Source: Lunularia cruciata (taxonomy: Eukaryota; Streptophyta; Marchantiopsida; Lunulariales; Lunulariaceae). From it: a stretch of 64,000 nt of DNA. Each line of letters begins with the position of its first letter. The stretch's first letter is position 1. The position numbers and the translations under genes are program-made. Location: positions 41,416,001 through 41,480,000 of the forward strand of contig OX419760.1 of assembly GCA_948567375.1 (NCBI GenBank), read 5' to 3'. This document shows positions 1 to 10,499 of the stretch, in pieces. The notes under the pieces were generated by a model. That model saw only the letters and a program-made list of their open reading frames with translations, did no database searches and was not told where the DNA came from.

Positions 1-59
1 AGGGGAGCATAGGAGATTTCCAAGTCATTATCTTTCTATATATTACTTTGCTTCCCAAC

Positions 60-2660
60 TTGAGAGGAATTCAATGATCAAGAAATATCAAGAGGTGGAA
101 ATAGAATTTTCTTGGACAGGCAAGTTTGTGCTTATGGAAGAAGAAGTGGTGAATACCAAGCTGAAGAAGAAATGAGCACCATTAGCCCAGGTAGCACCAA
201 CACATACCAACAAAGAAGCAAGCAAAGAAGAACCAACCCAGTCATTGACATGGCTTCCAAACCAAAGAGGAAGAAGTAGTAGAAGAAGAAGGTTCCTTCA
301 CTCTATACTTAGAGGAGGAGGAGGACCATAAAAAGAAGACACATTCAAAGATGCTCAGTCTACCCCCAAACTCCCAATACAAAAAGAACATGAAGAAGTG
401 GAAGATGATGGTGATGAGGAAGATGAAGCCTAAGAGGAGGTGATCGGACTAGAACTTGAACTCCCAATGCTCACTCCTTGATCCCCATCTTTGGAGATGG
501 AGACAACCACTTGGAGGAAGGAGAGGAACTTGAGCCTAAAGTTCAAAATGTCATTCAACCCAAATGTAAGGATGTGGTTGAACACAAAGAAGAAATAGAT
601 GTTAAGATAGAGGAGACTCCAATACACATTGTAGAAGAAGAAAAAGTCCCTATCTTGTAAGAGAAAGACCATGCCAAACCACTTCCAAGTAAGTTTTGGA
701 GGGAGCTCACTTTATCATTCATTTGGTGGGGATGGTTTTATAATTGTTGGAACTCTTGTCATAATATCATCGCAAGTGTCCAAAGATTGTGGATTCTACC
801 ACCTTGGTGTGGAGGATGCACAAAGAGATTTATATAAGGAGGGTGCAAGAGACAAGCTCAAAGAGGAAGTGACCTAGAGCCAAGATTGCGACAAGAGGAA
901 GCAAAGAAGGTGAACTCCTTGATACATGAAGTATTCAAAGAGACAAAATAGGAAGCTTGCCTTGCCTCTGCTCTCCAAGGTCAAGAGAAGGATTTGCGCA
1001 GAGTATAGTTGGAGTTAGGAAAGTTGGGGATGGATGAAGAAGGAGAAGGAACTCAACTATGAGGATCAAATCCAAGCTCAAGACAAGGAGGTGTAGAGTC
1101 TACACCAAGAGTTAAGCAATCTCAATGTTAAGCATATAACCTTGGATTTGCAGATGCTGAAATATCAAAAGGAGGTAGTAGCACAATTGGAGCCCAAGCA
1201 AAGGAGTTGGCTTTGGCCATAGAGAAAGAAGCCAAGTGAGAGTGCATATACAATAAATTAGATAGAGACTTTCAAGTGAAGTGCTTGCAAATTGAGACAA
1301 AGAAGAAGGAGGAACTCCAATAAGTAGAAGAAGTCCATGCATAGTTGGTAGAAATGCTCCAAGAAAGAAGTAGAAGGGAGAGCTACCAACTATCAGATTC
1401 ACAAAATGCAGTTTAGGGCATAGAAGCTAAAGGGAAAATGTATAAAGAGGAACCAATGGACCAGCTTTCTCTCTGACTTTGAGGATATGCAGATTGTAAG
1501 TTCAATGAAGTAAAGAACTACTATCTGCTAAAGATTATGGATTACAAAGAGTGCACCAAGGAGTTTTATGACAACTCAAAGACAAAAGATGCTCTTTCCA
1601 ATAGAATGCCAAGCCAAAGGAATCCAAGATATCAAAAGGAACCAAAGTGTTAGATTAGTACACATTCTTTGATCCTTTCCAATAATTGTACATAGACTTT
1701 GTTAGTTACTTGCAAGAAATCCCAACCCATCCTCTTGAATTTGGAAATTATTTTTACATTTGTAATTAAGGAACTAGACCAAAGGCTTTGGCCCAAAACA
1801 GTTTTTGGGAAGAATGGCAATCAGCTGAGTTCTAGCCAAAGAACACTTTGGTGCAATGACATAGGAAGAACATGCATTACTTGCAATGCATACTTAGGGA
1901 AAGAATTGAAAGCTTCTTAGCACTTGAAAAAGTCTCATTAGGTAGTTAAGAGTAGGGTAACCAAGAAATTGAGACGATATTTGGTGGGGGTGGAGTAGTT
2001 AGGTTCAGCAAGGAACCCGCTTATCCACTTAGCAACTTTGGGGCAAAGTGGAGTAGTAGTAAGAAACTAAAAAACAGGCTTTGGCCTAATAATAAACAAG
2101 CCCACTTTACCATACAACTTGTATCACATTAGAGTCTAGTTCAATCAATCTATATTAACCTAGTGTTTGGCTTCAAATGCCCTTGTAGAGGTGTGAATGT
2201 TACTAAAGGATTGCAATTGTTACATTTAGAAGGAAGGGTTGGAAATTGGAGTTTGAACGTGGAGGGTGGCCTGATGATGGAAATGATCAGTCCTAAGTGT
2301 CATGTGTAACATGGAGTCAAAACTCAAGGACATTCACTTATGAGTTAAGCTCCTTTTGTGGCAGTCCTTTGGAGAAGGGTAGAACATGTTATCGCAGTTG
2401 GTGGCTTTGGGGCAAAGTACACCATCACCTCCAGAGTAACTTTGGTTACAATTAGTTTTGAGAGTGATTAAGGAGATTTTAGGTTTCTATAGAGTGTAGT
2501 AGTGGGTTCTTCTACCCTTATACTGGGAGTGGTTTCTGCCCAAGAAGTTAATTAACAAATAATAAATGAATTGGAGCTTGTGACACTTCCTCTTCCCTTC
2601 TAGCCATTTCTAACCCATATCCTTGTGAGGATTGACTTGTTCTTACCATTTTACTATCAC
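60..2660 (+). pseudogene. Decayed coiled-coil repeat gene, copy 1
   Basis: Not a recognised family. From about 150 to 1450 the plus strand translates into Glu/Lys/Gln-rich coiled-coil-like sequence, broken by many stops; the longest open pieces are 478-660 and 671-877. The tail (about 2340-2660) resembles 41180-41720: both carry a piece reading SAQEV, followed by similar sequence with a cytosine-rich TTCC/TTCT stretch. This indicates two copies of one dispersed repeat carrying a coiled-coil gene. The gene in insertion G (17202-19836) has a similar composition, but I could not show homology. No start, promoter or splice site can be defended. Confidence 0.4.
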
Positions 2661-4575
2661 ATTGACATTAGGTTGTTATATCTAAGCAGTAGCCCATCCT
2701 TATTTACTCTCACTATTAGATAATACAAAGGTAGCTTACTCCATTTTTACAAGATATTATGTGCCTAAGCTTAAGGCCTCTTATTTTGACATGTACTTAA
2801 TCCATCTATAAAGGTTCTCTTACCTCATCTTTGTACATCTGGTAGTACTATGCATAACATCTTCTCTACTTTGTTAATATTAAGTATAATTCCACAGCTC
2901 TTAGATAAGTAATGTAGCTCATCTTCTCAAGAGGATGTGGTCTCACACAATAGAAAGATATAACACCATTTGCTTTTTTAAGATTGTGAGCATTAATGGC
3001 TTTTCTTGTTAGCTAACAAGTTCCTCTAACATCATTGTAATTCTCTTCTTGCATCAATAACAATAAAAAGCTCAAGGATATATGAATTTATTCACATCTT
3101 TTGCTAGCTCAAGGTCTCTTTCCTATCCTACCTTGCATGTTACTCCTTGTATTCATAGGCTTTTTATTCCAAACTCTAGGAAGATTCAGGCTATTTGTAG
3201 TGAGTGTGTGCATTTGAACACCTTTTAACATTTGCATTGATGCCCCTATTATTGATACTGCTTGTATTATCTCTTGTGAAGAGAGTGCTTCTAAAGCTTG
3301 ATTCTATACAGTTCCTAGTGAGAGTATGCATTTTCACACCTTTTCTAGTATTCTTATTGATGTGCTTATTCTTGATAAGGCTAGGATTATCTCTTGTGAA
3401 GAGCTTGACTACATGTTTCCTTCTTGATTGAGGAATTTTGTTTCTCTTCCAAGGACGTCAGTACAGTACTTTGTTTATGGTTGGGTCTACCAAATTGAAA
3501 CACTTTTGGTTTACTAGATCATTGAGTTCAAAAATCCTTGTATGACATAAAACATATACATATTTTATGATTTTTTTTATGGAGAGCAAACTAAACTCCA
3601 TGATACTATTGAAGATACAGAGCTATAGATTTAATATTGGACACATTTCTATGTATATATTGGGTAGTGGTTGGACTTGCATGGTTGAACCTACCTAATT
3701 CACAACCTAGAAAAAAAGAAAGAGAGAGATAGAGAGTAGATATTCTGACTTCCACCAATGGAAACACAACAATCCTCTATAAGTAGAAGCCTTGGCTCTA
3801 ATAGCCACACAAGAGCAATGTTAACCATTTTGACCAAGGGAAAGGAGGACCAATATATACCACCACTAGCCTTTCATACATGTGTATCCTTTATATTGTA
3901 GATTTTTGGACATCTTTAAAATCATTTTGATGGTCTTCTTTGGGAAGTGAAATGAGTACCTTTGTAGAGGAGTAGGCCATGGCAATTTTGGGTACAAAGG
4001 TATCAAAGATAACTCACTTCATATGCTTTACAAAAAGTCTTTGTCACTATAAAGGCATGTAGTAGCAATGTAGCTCCTCTCATATGTAGACCACTTCCAC
4101 TCCTTATGACGCTTAGAAGATCTTTATCATCAATTTTAAATGCTAACTAGGCTAGATATAGAAATTGGGAAGTTGTTATATTTTTCTTTGGTATAGTGCT
4201 TTATAATTTTCTCCTTTATATATTTTTATATTTATATAAAAATATAAAAATATAAAAATTTGTGATTTTTCTTCTTTTATGCTATTTTTAGTGCCTTGCA
4301 TTCCTCCTATTTTTCCTTTTGGATTAGTATTTTGCTTTAATTTTCTATTTAGCTCAAGCCAATGTCTTGTAAATCTCAAAAACTTAGTCAAATACATTCT
4401 ATATATGTGAACACGTATCCAAGATCCACTCACATTCTAATATTTTTTTATTTTATAGATGCTAGCACATATCCATTCCAATTACACAAAATAACCACCC
4501 ATATATCTATGTTGACCTACGTTAAATCTAGAGACTTTAGAATATATACAAAATGGTGCATTTCAAACTTGTATA
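2661..4575. other. AT-rich spacer with a degenerate tandem duplication
   Basis: I see no gene here. Two degenerate copies of a roughly 118-bp unit start at 3200 and 3318 and share the phrase ATTATCTCTTGTGAAGAG. A short purine run (3712-3736) and a TATA/AAATA-rich low-complexity tract (4200-4260) are the only other visible structures. Short open frames here have no coding character. Confidence 0.5.
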
Positions 4576-5660
4576 GACATCAAAAGTTCAAATTTGTTTA
4601 CTCTATAGATGCACGTCAGTATTATAAGAAATGAATACCAATGGCTGTTCCCAATCCCTTAGATAAAAGTTATTTTGAAATGAGTGTATTACATGTCAAA
4701 TAAGAGTGTTTTCTGAATCCTAGCTTAATTCTAAAATCATCTTGTCGGACGTTCAAAATTTCTTGTTTAGTACATACTTGTATATTTTATCCCTGCAAGG
4801 AAGTTTAGAATGAGTTCTTATTTTCTTTTGAGTGTATAAGTGAATCATTATTAAATGCCAAACAATTTGAAAACTCCTATGGATGTCTTAATATCTTACA
4901 AATGCAAAGATACTTCCAAAAGAAGTGACAAGCATATAATGAAATGAGTAGATCGTAGGCCAATTAAGTGTGTTTCTTGAATGCTAGCTTAATTCTAGAA
5001 TCATCTTGTTTGAGTTCAATATCTTGTAACAACTTCTAATGCGCGGCACAACTATTCTATTCAAAGCAACCAAAGGTTAATTAACGACCTAATTTCCCAA
5101 GAGTTTACAAAATTGCTCTCCGCCAGCTTCTCCCTTTTCTTCCCCCCAAAATATACCTTGCTGATAATATGCAAGAATAAATGTATAAATTAAGAATATT
5201 ATAGCTATTAGACATCAAAAGTTCAAATTTGTTTACTCTATAGATGCACGTCAGTATTATAAGAAATGAATACCAATGGTTGTCTCCAATCCCTTAGAAT
5301 TTTATTTTTTAAATGAGTGTATTACATGTCAAATAAGAGTGTTTTTTGAATCCTAGCTTAATTCTAAAATCGTCTTGTTTGGACGTTCAAAATTTCTCGT
5401 TTATTACATAATGGTATATTTTATCCCTGCAAGGAAGTTTAGAGTGAGTTTTTATTGCTTTTGAGTGTATAAGTAAATCATTATTAAATGCCAAACAATT
5501 TGAAAACTCTTATGGATGTCTTAATATCTTGCAAATGCAAAGATACGTCCAAAAGAAGTGACAAGCATATAATGAAATGAGTAGATCGTAGGCCAATTAA
5601 GTGTGTTTTCTTGAATGCTAGCTTAATTCTAGAATCATCTTGTTTGAGTTCAATATCTTC
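4576..5660 (+). repeat. Direct duplication of a ~450-bp segment, offset 635 bp
   Basis: The segment 4576-5033 is repeated at 5211-5657 with scattered substitutions and small indels; both begin GACATCAAAAGTTCAAATTT and end near TTGAGTTCAATATCTT. The 3' part of the first copy continues into 5034-5185, which is itself repeated at 6715-6850. The two copies are therefore probably one longer duplication, with about 1 kb missing from the first copy. Confidence 0.8.
5027..5185 (+). repeat. Copy of the ankyrin-gene 3' flank
   Basis: Nearly identical to 6715-6850, including GCGCGGCACAACTATT and CTCTCCGCCAGCTT. The second copy ends about 115 bp past the stop codon of the minus-strand ankyrin gene. This copy has an extra pyrimidine-rich insert (TCTCCCTTTTCTTCCCCCC, about 5128-5150). 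Confidence 0.8.
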
Positions 5661-6714
5661 TTTTTTATACCTGAATTCACATTCTATCCCATACTTGCAA
5701 AAGAGTCCATCATCGAAATGAGTCTTTATTTGCTTTTGAGTGCATAGAGTAGATTATTATTTGCTATAAATGCCAAGATATAAAGAAGAGTGTCCAGCAT
5801 TCATACTACGCTTTATATACCACCTCAAAGTGAATGGACTAACATCCATATTAATATTTTAATACTAGCTTATTGTAAGGATTGAGTTTATCCATTCTAT
5901 TCTAGAAATACTTGCTATTTCAAACATTTTAATAACCTATAGATGCTTTACCAACCTTTCTATCTCCTCTATATCCATGTATCAAGGTTTGGTTGACTAG
6001 TTCATCCACGGATCTTTGGAAACTAACAATAATCCAATCCTCGAGATATTTAAACAAATTCGAAATTGATTTAACTATCCATAGTTATTCAAATAGCTAT
6101 TAGAGTGAGGATTTCCTGAGGATTGAGAAAGTCATTAAAGAACTTTGTGATATATAAAAAATGATCCGAAATATTCGTTCTTGGGGTAGAAATTTGGAAT
6201 ATTTGAAGAGGGAGAAGTTTTGTGATAACGTAGAATCAAATACAATGGAGAGGATCTTTAGGTTAAATTGAAATTCAATCTTGACATCAACAACCTTAAG
6301 AGATTGAGACCTTAATAAATTTAAGATATGGGATGGTTCTAAGGAAGATACTGGTGACTCTAATAGAAAAATATGCTATTAAAAAGGGATTAATGGGTAA
6401 TAACTTAGATCTATCTGGATCTTGAACCAAAATCTAGACCCCCAAGTATCCTAGTTATATCGTGATATGTTTGTTGGTATGCATTCACATTCGAGAGCAG
6501 GACTTTACTTAAGCAGATACAGTAATCTATCCCGAAATCGGTCCACGGATGTATATCATCCATTTTCATCCCTTTTCTTCTTGAGGTTTCCGTGAGCTTC
6601 TGAAATTGATAAATCCTAAAAAATGAATCACATATTTATGGACATTCTACTTGAGGTTTTTGGTCCCCTTCGTTTGGAGTCTAAAAGTTTTTAATCTTTC
6701 TCCTTGACTTGACT
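5661..6714. other. Spacer without a recognisable gene
   Basis: AT-rich unique-looking sequence between the duplicated segments. No open frame with coding character, no RNA gene and no transposon end was seen. It may be the part of the duplication that the upstream copy lost. Confidence 0.4.
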
Positions 6715-6850
6715 TGTAACAACTTCTGAATGCGCGGCACAACTATTTTATTCAAAGCAACCAAAGGTTAATTAACGACCTAATTTCCCAAGAGTTTACA
6801 AAATTGCTCTCCGCCAGCTTTACCTTGGTGATAATATGCAAGAATAAATG
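6715..6850 (+). repeat. 3' flank repeat of the ankyrin gene, second copy
   Basis: Matches 5027-5185. It lies immediately beyond the 3' end of the minus-strand ankyrin gene and may include its 3' UTR or polyadenylation region (inference; no experimental end is known). Confidence 0.75.
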
Positions 6851-6965
6851 ATTTATTTTCAATTTACAAGATCAGGTGTAGTGCACCGATAATCAAAAAG
6901 CTGAACATGTTCGCTATTTGAAGAGTGAGAACAGCCCGCTGGACCAGACCGATAAACTCGGTCGA

Positions 6966-9395
6966 CTACGAGTACATGGTGACAACAATCACCGTTAGAG
7001 CTGCACATATCTGAAGTAGTTCTATGAAGATCTCAATTATCAACTTTACAGTTTTCGATGACGTCACTGTTGTAAGTTTCAAAGGCGGCAAAATAAGAAC
7101 CGCCAATGAGCGACCAAGGATGAATAAATTCCCTGTTAGGAACTCACATCCAATAATTCTAAATGTATAGTACAAACTGGTGATAACCGTACGGACAACA
7201 AATGAAGCAGCCCCAACATCGTCCGTTCTGTAGATTCTGATGCTCCCAATGGAGGCTTCACGAATTCGATTGTATAGATCCCTGAAAGTACGCAAAAACA
7301 GATAAGAAAGTTCAATAAAAAATTGGAGGAGACGGACTAAAACCCCAGAAAGTTTTAGAAGGGCTCCAACGGCCACAAGTTCAAGACCAAAAATTGTGGT
7401 CGGTTTCCAATCAAACATCAGATTTCCATACGCTAACGTCGCAAAGGCTCCAGTCCCGAAGAGAACACAGAGAATAAGAGGTAATACATCGATCACTTGA
7501 TGTAAAAGCAACCACCGCTCCAACTGCCTCCAGAAGGAAATCTTTTTTCCTGGAAGTGCACGATGCAGTTTAGAGCGGTTAGAGTATAGTCTCCTTCCCA
7601 AGCAACGAAGTATTGTATAGATAGCAAAATAGAAAGAGATCCCGTTGAAAACCCAGAATAACTTCGCCGTTCTCCTGTCGTTCGTATTGAAACCCTCTCC
7701 ACTCGACAGCTTCACGTTTGCACTGAAAGTGATGCTCGCCAACAACGTTGCAGTTACGAGAACGTATTGCACTGTATCCTGTGCCGCTTTCTTTCCATCG
7801 TTAACGGCATTCATTACAGATGCGTTCCGTGGATGCTTCTCAAGCAAATCCAGTGCATCTTCTAGGTTACGATGATCATCTTTGTAATCAATCCAAACTG
7901 GTTCTGTTCGGGTGCTCCGACTCTCCAATATCTGAGCAGTGAATTGAACAACGCTATCAACCATGAAGAACCCTCCATAGATTGCAATAAGCTTCCCTAC
8001 AAACCTGCCGTAGTGTCTGGTATCCGTTTCAGGAGCTGGCGTCCCCTGACTGCCGTTGTATGCGGTGCGCGCAGATCTCTCCCATGCTAACCTCCAACTA
8101 CTGTACCACACAGTAAGATTGTTGCAGTTGTCTGCAGTATGTGCAAACCTGTTCCATGCTAATTCTAATGGAAGCAACGGTTCTTCATTGTAAATTGCTG
8201 GATTGAATTCAGTGTGACTACAAAACTCCGCGACCATAAGAAGAAGTTCTCTGGCGGGTCGGAGGCGTATTGCAAGATGAAGTGGAGTGTCAGATCGAGA
8301 AAAGGTACTAAAAAATTCAAAACTTGGTCTCTCTAGCCAGTAAAAATCCTCAATTGGGGGAAGCCAAGATGGAACCGGAATGGTCCCTCCGTTGCATAGT
8401 TTAGCATTCACATCCACCCCTTGTTTTAACATGAGAACTCGGAAGGCGTCCATGGCTCCCGTTCTTATGGAGCAATGTAATGGTGTCATCCCGTACGTCT
8501 CGTCCGGTTCATTCAACTTGATGTTAGGATACGAGACAAGGAGTTGTATGAGTTCCCTTTCGTTCTGTGTGGCAGCCATGTGAAGCGCAGTATGGGCTGT
8601 CATGGCTACAACAAACCGTCTGTAAGGACCTGAGTCACTGTCGGCGACCGTGCGGGATGACACCATTACATTGCGGGGTCCGGCCACCCTATCCGGCGGC
8701 AATTGTATGTTTAAACTGTTATCAATGGCGATTGGGGCTAGGATTCCCCAGTGTTGACCCTTGAACTGTTCGCAAACTGCAGCAAGAGTCGGAAGAAGAC
8801 TCCCTACTTTTTCATTGATCTGGTCAGGGTTCCTCTCAAGCAAACTCTTGAACAAAGTTCCGTGCAAGACAGCCAAAAGGAAAGGAGTTATCCCGCTTAT
8901 TTTGTCTCTCGGATTGATCTCCACACCAGGAACCTTCAAAAGAAGGTCAACGACTTCCTCATGACCTCGTACTGCTGCAAAATGCAATGCGGTCCTCCCG
9001 AACACTTCATCTTTGACGTTCACAATGAAACGACCTTGAAATGGGTCGTGGTTGAGCATCGACCTTACACAGCGAAAGTGACCTCCATAAGCTGCCAAGT
9101 GCAAGGCAGTGAAACCTTCTAGTGAGCGACAATTTGTATCAACGCCTGGCCATTGGAGCAGTGCTTCTTGAGCTCGAAGGTGTCCCCGGGAGGCAGCCAG
9201 ATGTAGTGGAGTGAAGTGACCCGCTGATCTTACGTTCGGATCCACTGGAACCTCGCGATCAACTTCCATTCTTAAGATGTTCGCCCAGTCGTTATTCAAA
9301 GCAGCACGGTGCAAGGGGTTGAGTTCAAGCCCACCCGGCAGCGGATTCCCACCATCTGCAGGTGCCAGTATCTCCTGACTTCCCAACTCGGCCAT
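6966..9395 (-). CDS. Ankyrin-repeat membrane protein, PGG-like (ACD6/ITN1-type architecture)
   Basis: An uninterrupted 809-residue frame with ATG at 9393-9395 and TAG at 6966-6968. The N-terminal half holds ankyrin repeats: T-P-L-H at about 62-65, T-A-L-H at 96-99, T-A-L-H at 135-138, T-A-L-H at 269-272, T-P-L-H at 304-307 and T-P-L-H at 370-373. After a linker, residues 541-600 have the layout of the plant PGG domain: a hydrophobic segment (543-560), a polar loop, then a second segment (580-598). At least four further hydrophobic stretches follow (633-657, 668-697, 731-750, 783-807), so the C-terminus is longer and more membrane-rich than in typical ACD6 relatives. Family members act in plant defence and stress signalling at membranes; the specific role here is unknown. 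GC content and codon use are clearly richer than the surrounding transposons. It stands alone, with tandem repeats upstream and a duplicated 3' flank. Confidence 0.88.
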   Translation of the reverse strand: MAELGSQEILAPADGGNPLPGGLELNPLHRAALNNDWANILRMEVDREVPVDPNVRSAGHFTPLHLAASRGHLRAQEALLQWPGVDTNCRSLEGFTALHLAAYGGHFRCVRSMLNHDPFQGRFIVNVKDEVFGRTALHFAAVRGHEEVVDLLLKVPGVEINPRDKISGITPFLLAVLHGTLFKSLLERNPDQINEKVGSLLPTLAAVCEQFKGQHWGILAPIAIDNSLNIQLPPDRVAGPRNVMVSSRTVADSDSGPYRRFVVAMTAHTALHMAATQNERELIQLLVSYPNIKLNEPDETYGMTPLHCSIRTGAMDAFRVLMLKQGVDVNAKLCNGGTIPVPSWLPPIEDFYWLERPSFEFFSTFSRSDTPLHLAIRLRPARELLLMVAEFCSHTEFNPAIYNEEPLLPLELAWNRFAHTADNCNNLTVWYSSWRLAWERSARTAYNGSQGTPAPETDTRHYGRFVGKLIAIYGGFFMVDSVVQFTAQILESRSTRTEPVWIDYKDDHRNLEDALDLLEKHPRNASVMNAVNDGKKAAQDTVQYVLVTATLLASITFSANVKLSSGEGFNTNDRRTAKLFWVFNGISFYFAIYTILRCLGRRLYSNRSKLHRALPGKKISFWRQLERWLLLHQVIDVLPLILCVLFGTGAFATLAYGNLMFDWKPTTIFGLELVAVGALLKLSGVLVRLLQFFIELSYLFLRTFRDLYNRIREASIGSIRIYRTDDVGAASFVVRTVITSLYYTFRIIGCEFLTGNLFILGRSLAVLILPPLKLTTVTSSKTVKLIIEIFIELLQICAALTVIVVTMYS

Positions 9396-9911
9396 GCTAC
9401 ACGAAATAGTCGACAGACAGTCAGCAATATCCTTGAGAATGGTTACAAGCTGCTTGCTTTTACAATCCCATTGAAGTCATTTTTGGATCCGCCAATGTGA
9501 AGTTTGACAACCTCTTCAGAGATTGACCCACCGCTAACCCGAGTCCGACTTGCACTTCACAAGCAAAATTCCAAATCTGGAGTTTAAGGACTCGTTTGAT
9601 CAGTGGTCCCCGAAATGCTGAAGCACAAGTCTGACTCGAGTAGCTCTGCTTCCACGAGTCAGAATCGGTGGTCAACGAAATGCGTTGAGTCACTAAGAAG
9701 TCAACGAGGAAAGTGATTGTGGATTTTCTTCAGATCCAGAAGCAGAATCCAGTTGCATTCCATTACGATAAACACCAGTGAAAGTGAAAGCATCGAAGTT
9801 GAAACCGAATAACTGGAATAATACGGATATCAAACATTAAAGAATCTAACTTTCGCGGTGGAGTTCCAACACAAATTAACTTCTCCGAGACAAGTTGCCT
9901 GACAACATCAA
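9396..9911 (-). promoter_or_regulatory. Upstream region of the ankyrin gene
   Basis: This moderately GC-balanced sequence must carry the 5' UTR and proximal promoter if the ATG at 9395 is correct. I could not identify a convincing TATA box or a second exon. The short open frame at 9460-9693 on the same strand has no recognisable similarity. Confidence 0.35.
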
Positions 9912-10154
9912 GAAAAGTACTTTGAGTGAACAGTAGTGAATCGTTCTGGAGGTACGAGAGGCTTATCCTAGCTAGGTTAAACAGTATACTAAATCATGAA
10001 AAGTACTCTGAATGAACAGTAGTGACCCGTTCTGGAGGTACGAGAGGGTTCTCCTAGCTAGGTTAAACAGGATACTACATGAAGAAAAGTGCTTTGAATG
10101 TACAGTTGTGCGTAGTTCTGAGATTAGGAGAGGGCTATCCTAGCTAGGTTAAAC
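9912..10154. repeat. 86-bp tandem repeat, 2.8 copies, each with a 10-bp palindrome
   Basis: Copies start at 9912, 9998 and 10084, exactly 86 bp apart, each opening GAAAAGT and closing CCTAGCTAGGTTAAAC. CCTAGCTAGG is a perfect palindrome and occurs at 9967-9976, 10053-10062 and 10139-10148 with complete conservation, while the middle of the unit has diverged. The array lies about 0.5-0.75 kb upstream of the ankyrin start codon. Confidence 0.92.
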
Positions 10155-10499
10155 TCGCTGGAAATCTTGGGTCAAATTGTAACTAGCTCTTTCTCCAAGA
10201 ACTTTCTGCATACATGAGATGGCATTTCATCCTTGGTCTCCTTATCTTCTGAATGAATCATATGTTTATAATGTTCTTTGATGGTTTGACATTGTTACTT
10301 TCTCTTTTAGTTGATACATCCAATTTTTGTGTAACTTGGAACACTTTTTGCTCTAGCAAAGGTGTAGACTCTTGGATTCTAGCTTGATAGTGTATTAGGA
10401 TATTATGATTTTACTAGTTATTGAGAATCCACCTAGGTTTGATCTACACATTTGTATCTTCATTACTTGTGTATCTGGTTCTAAACTCGATGCAATACA

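Noticed and set aside
3712-3736. Purine-rich run as a polypurine tract of an LTR element
   Set aside because: No adjacent TG-start LTR or element on either side.
7493-9122. Several open frames of 60-120 codons on both strands inside the ankyrin gene
   Set aside because: They overlap the 809-codon frame and their translations show no domain or composition of a real protein; they are shadows.
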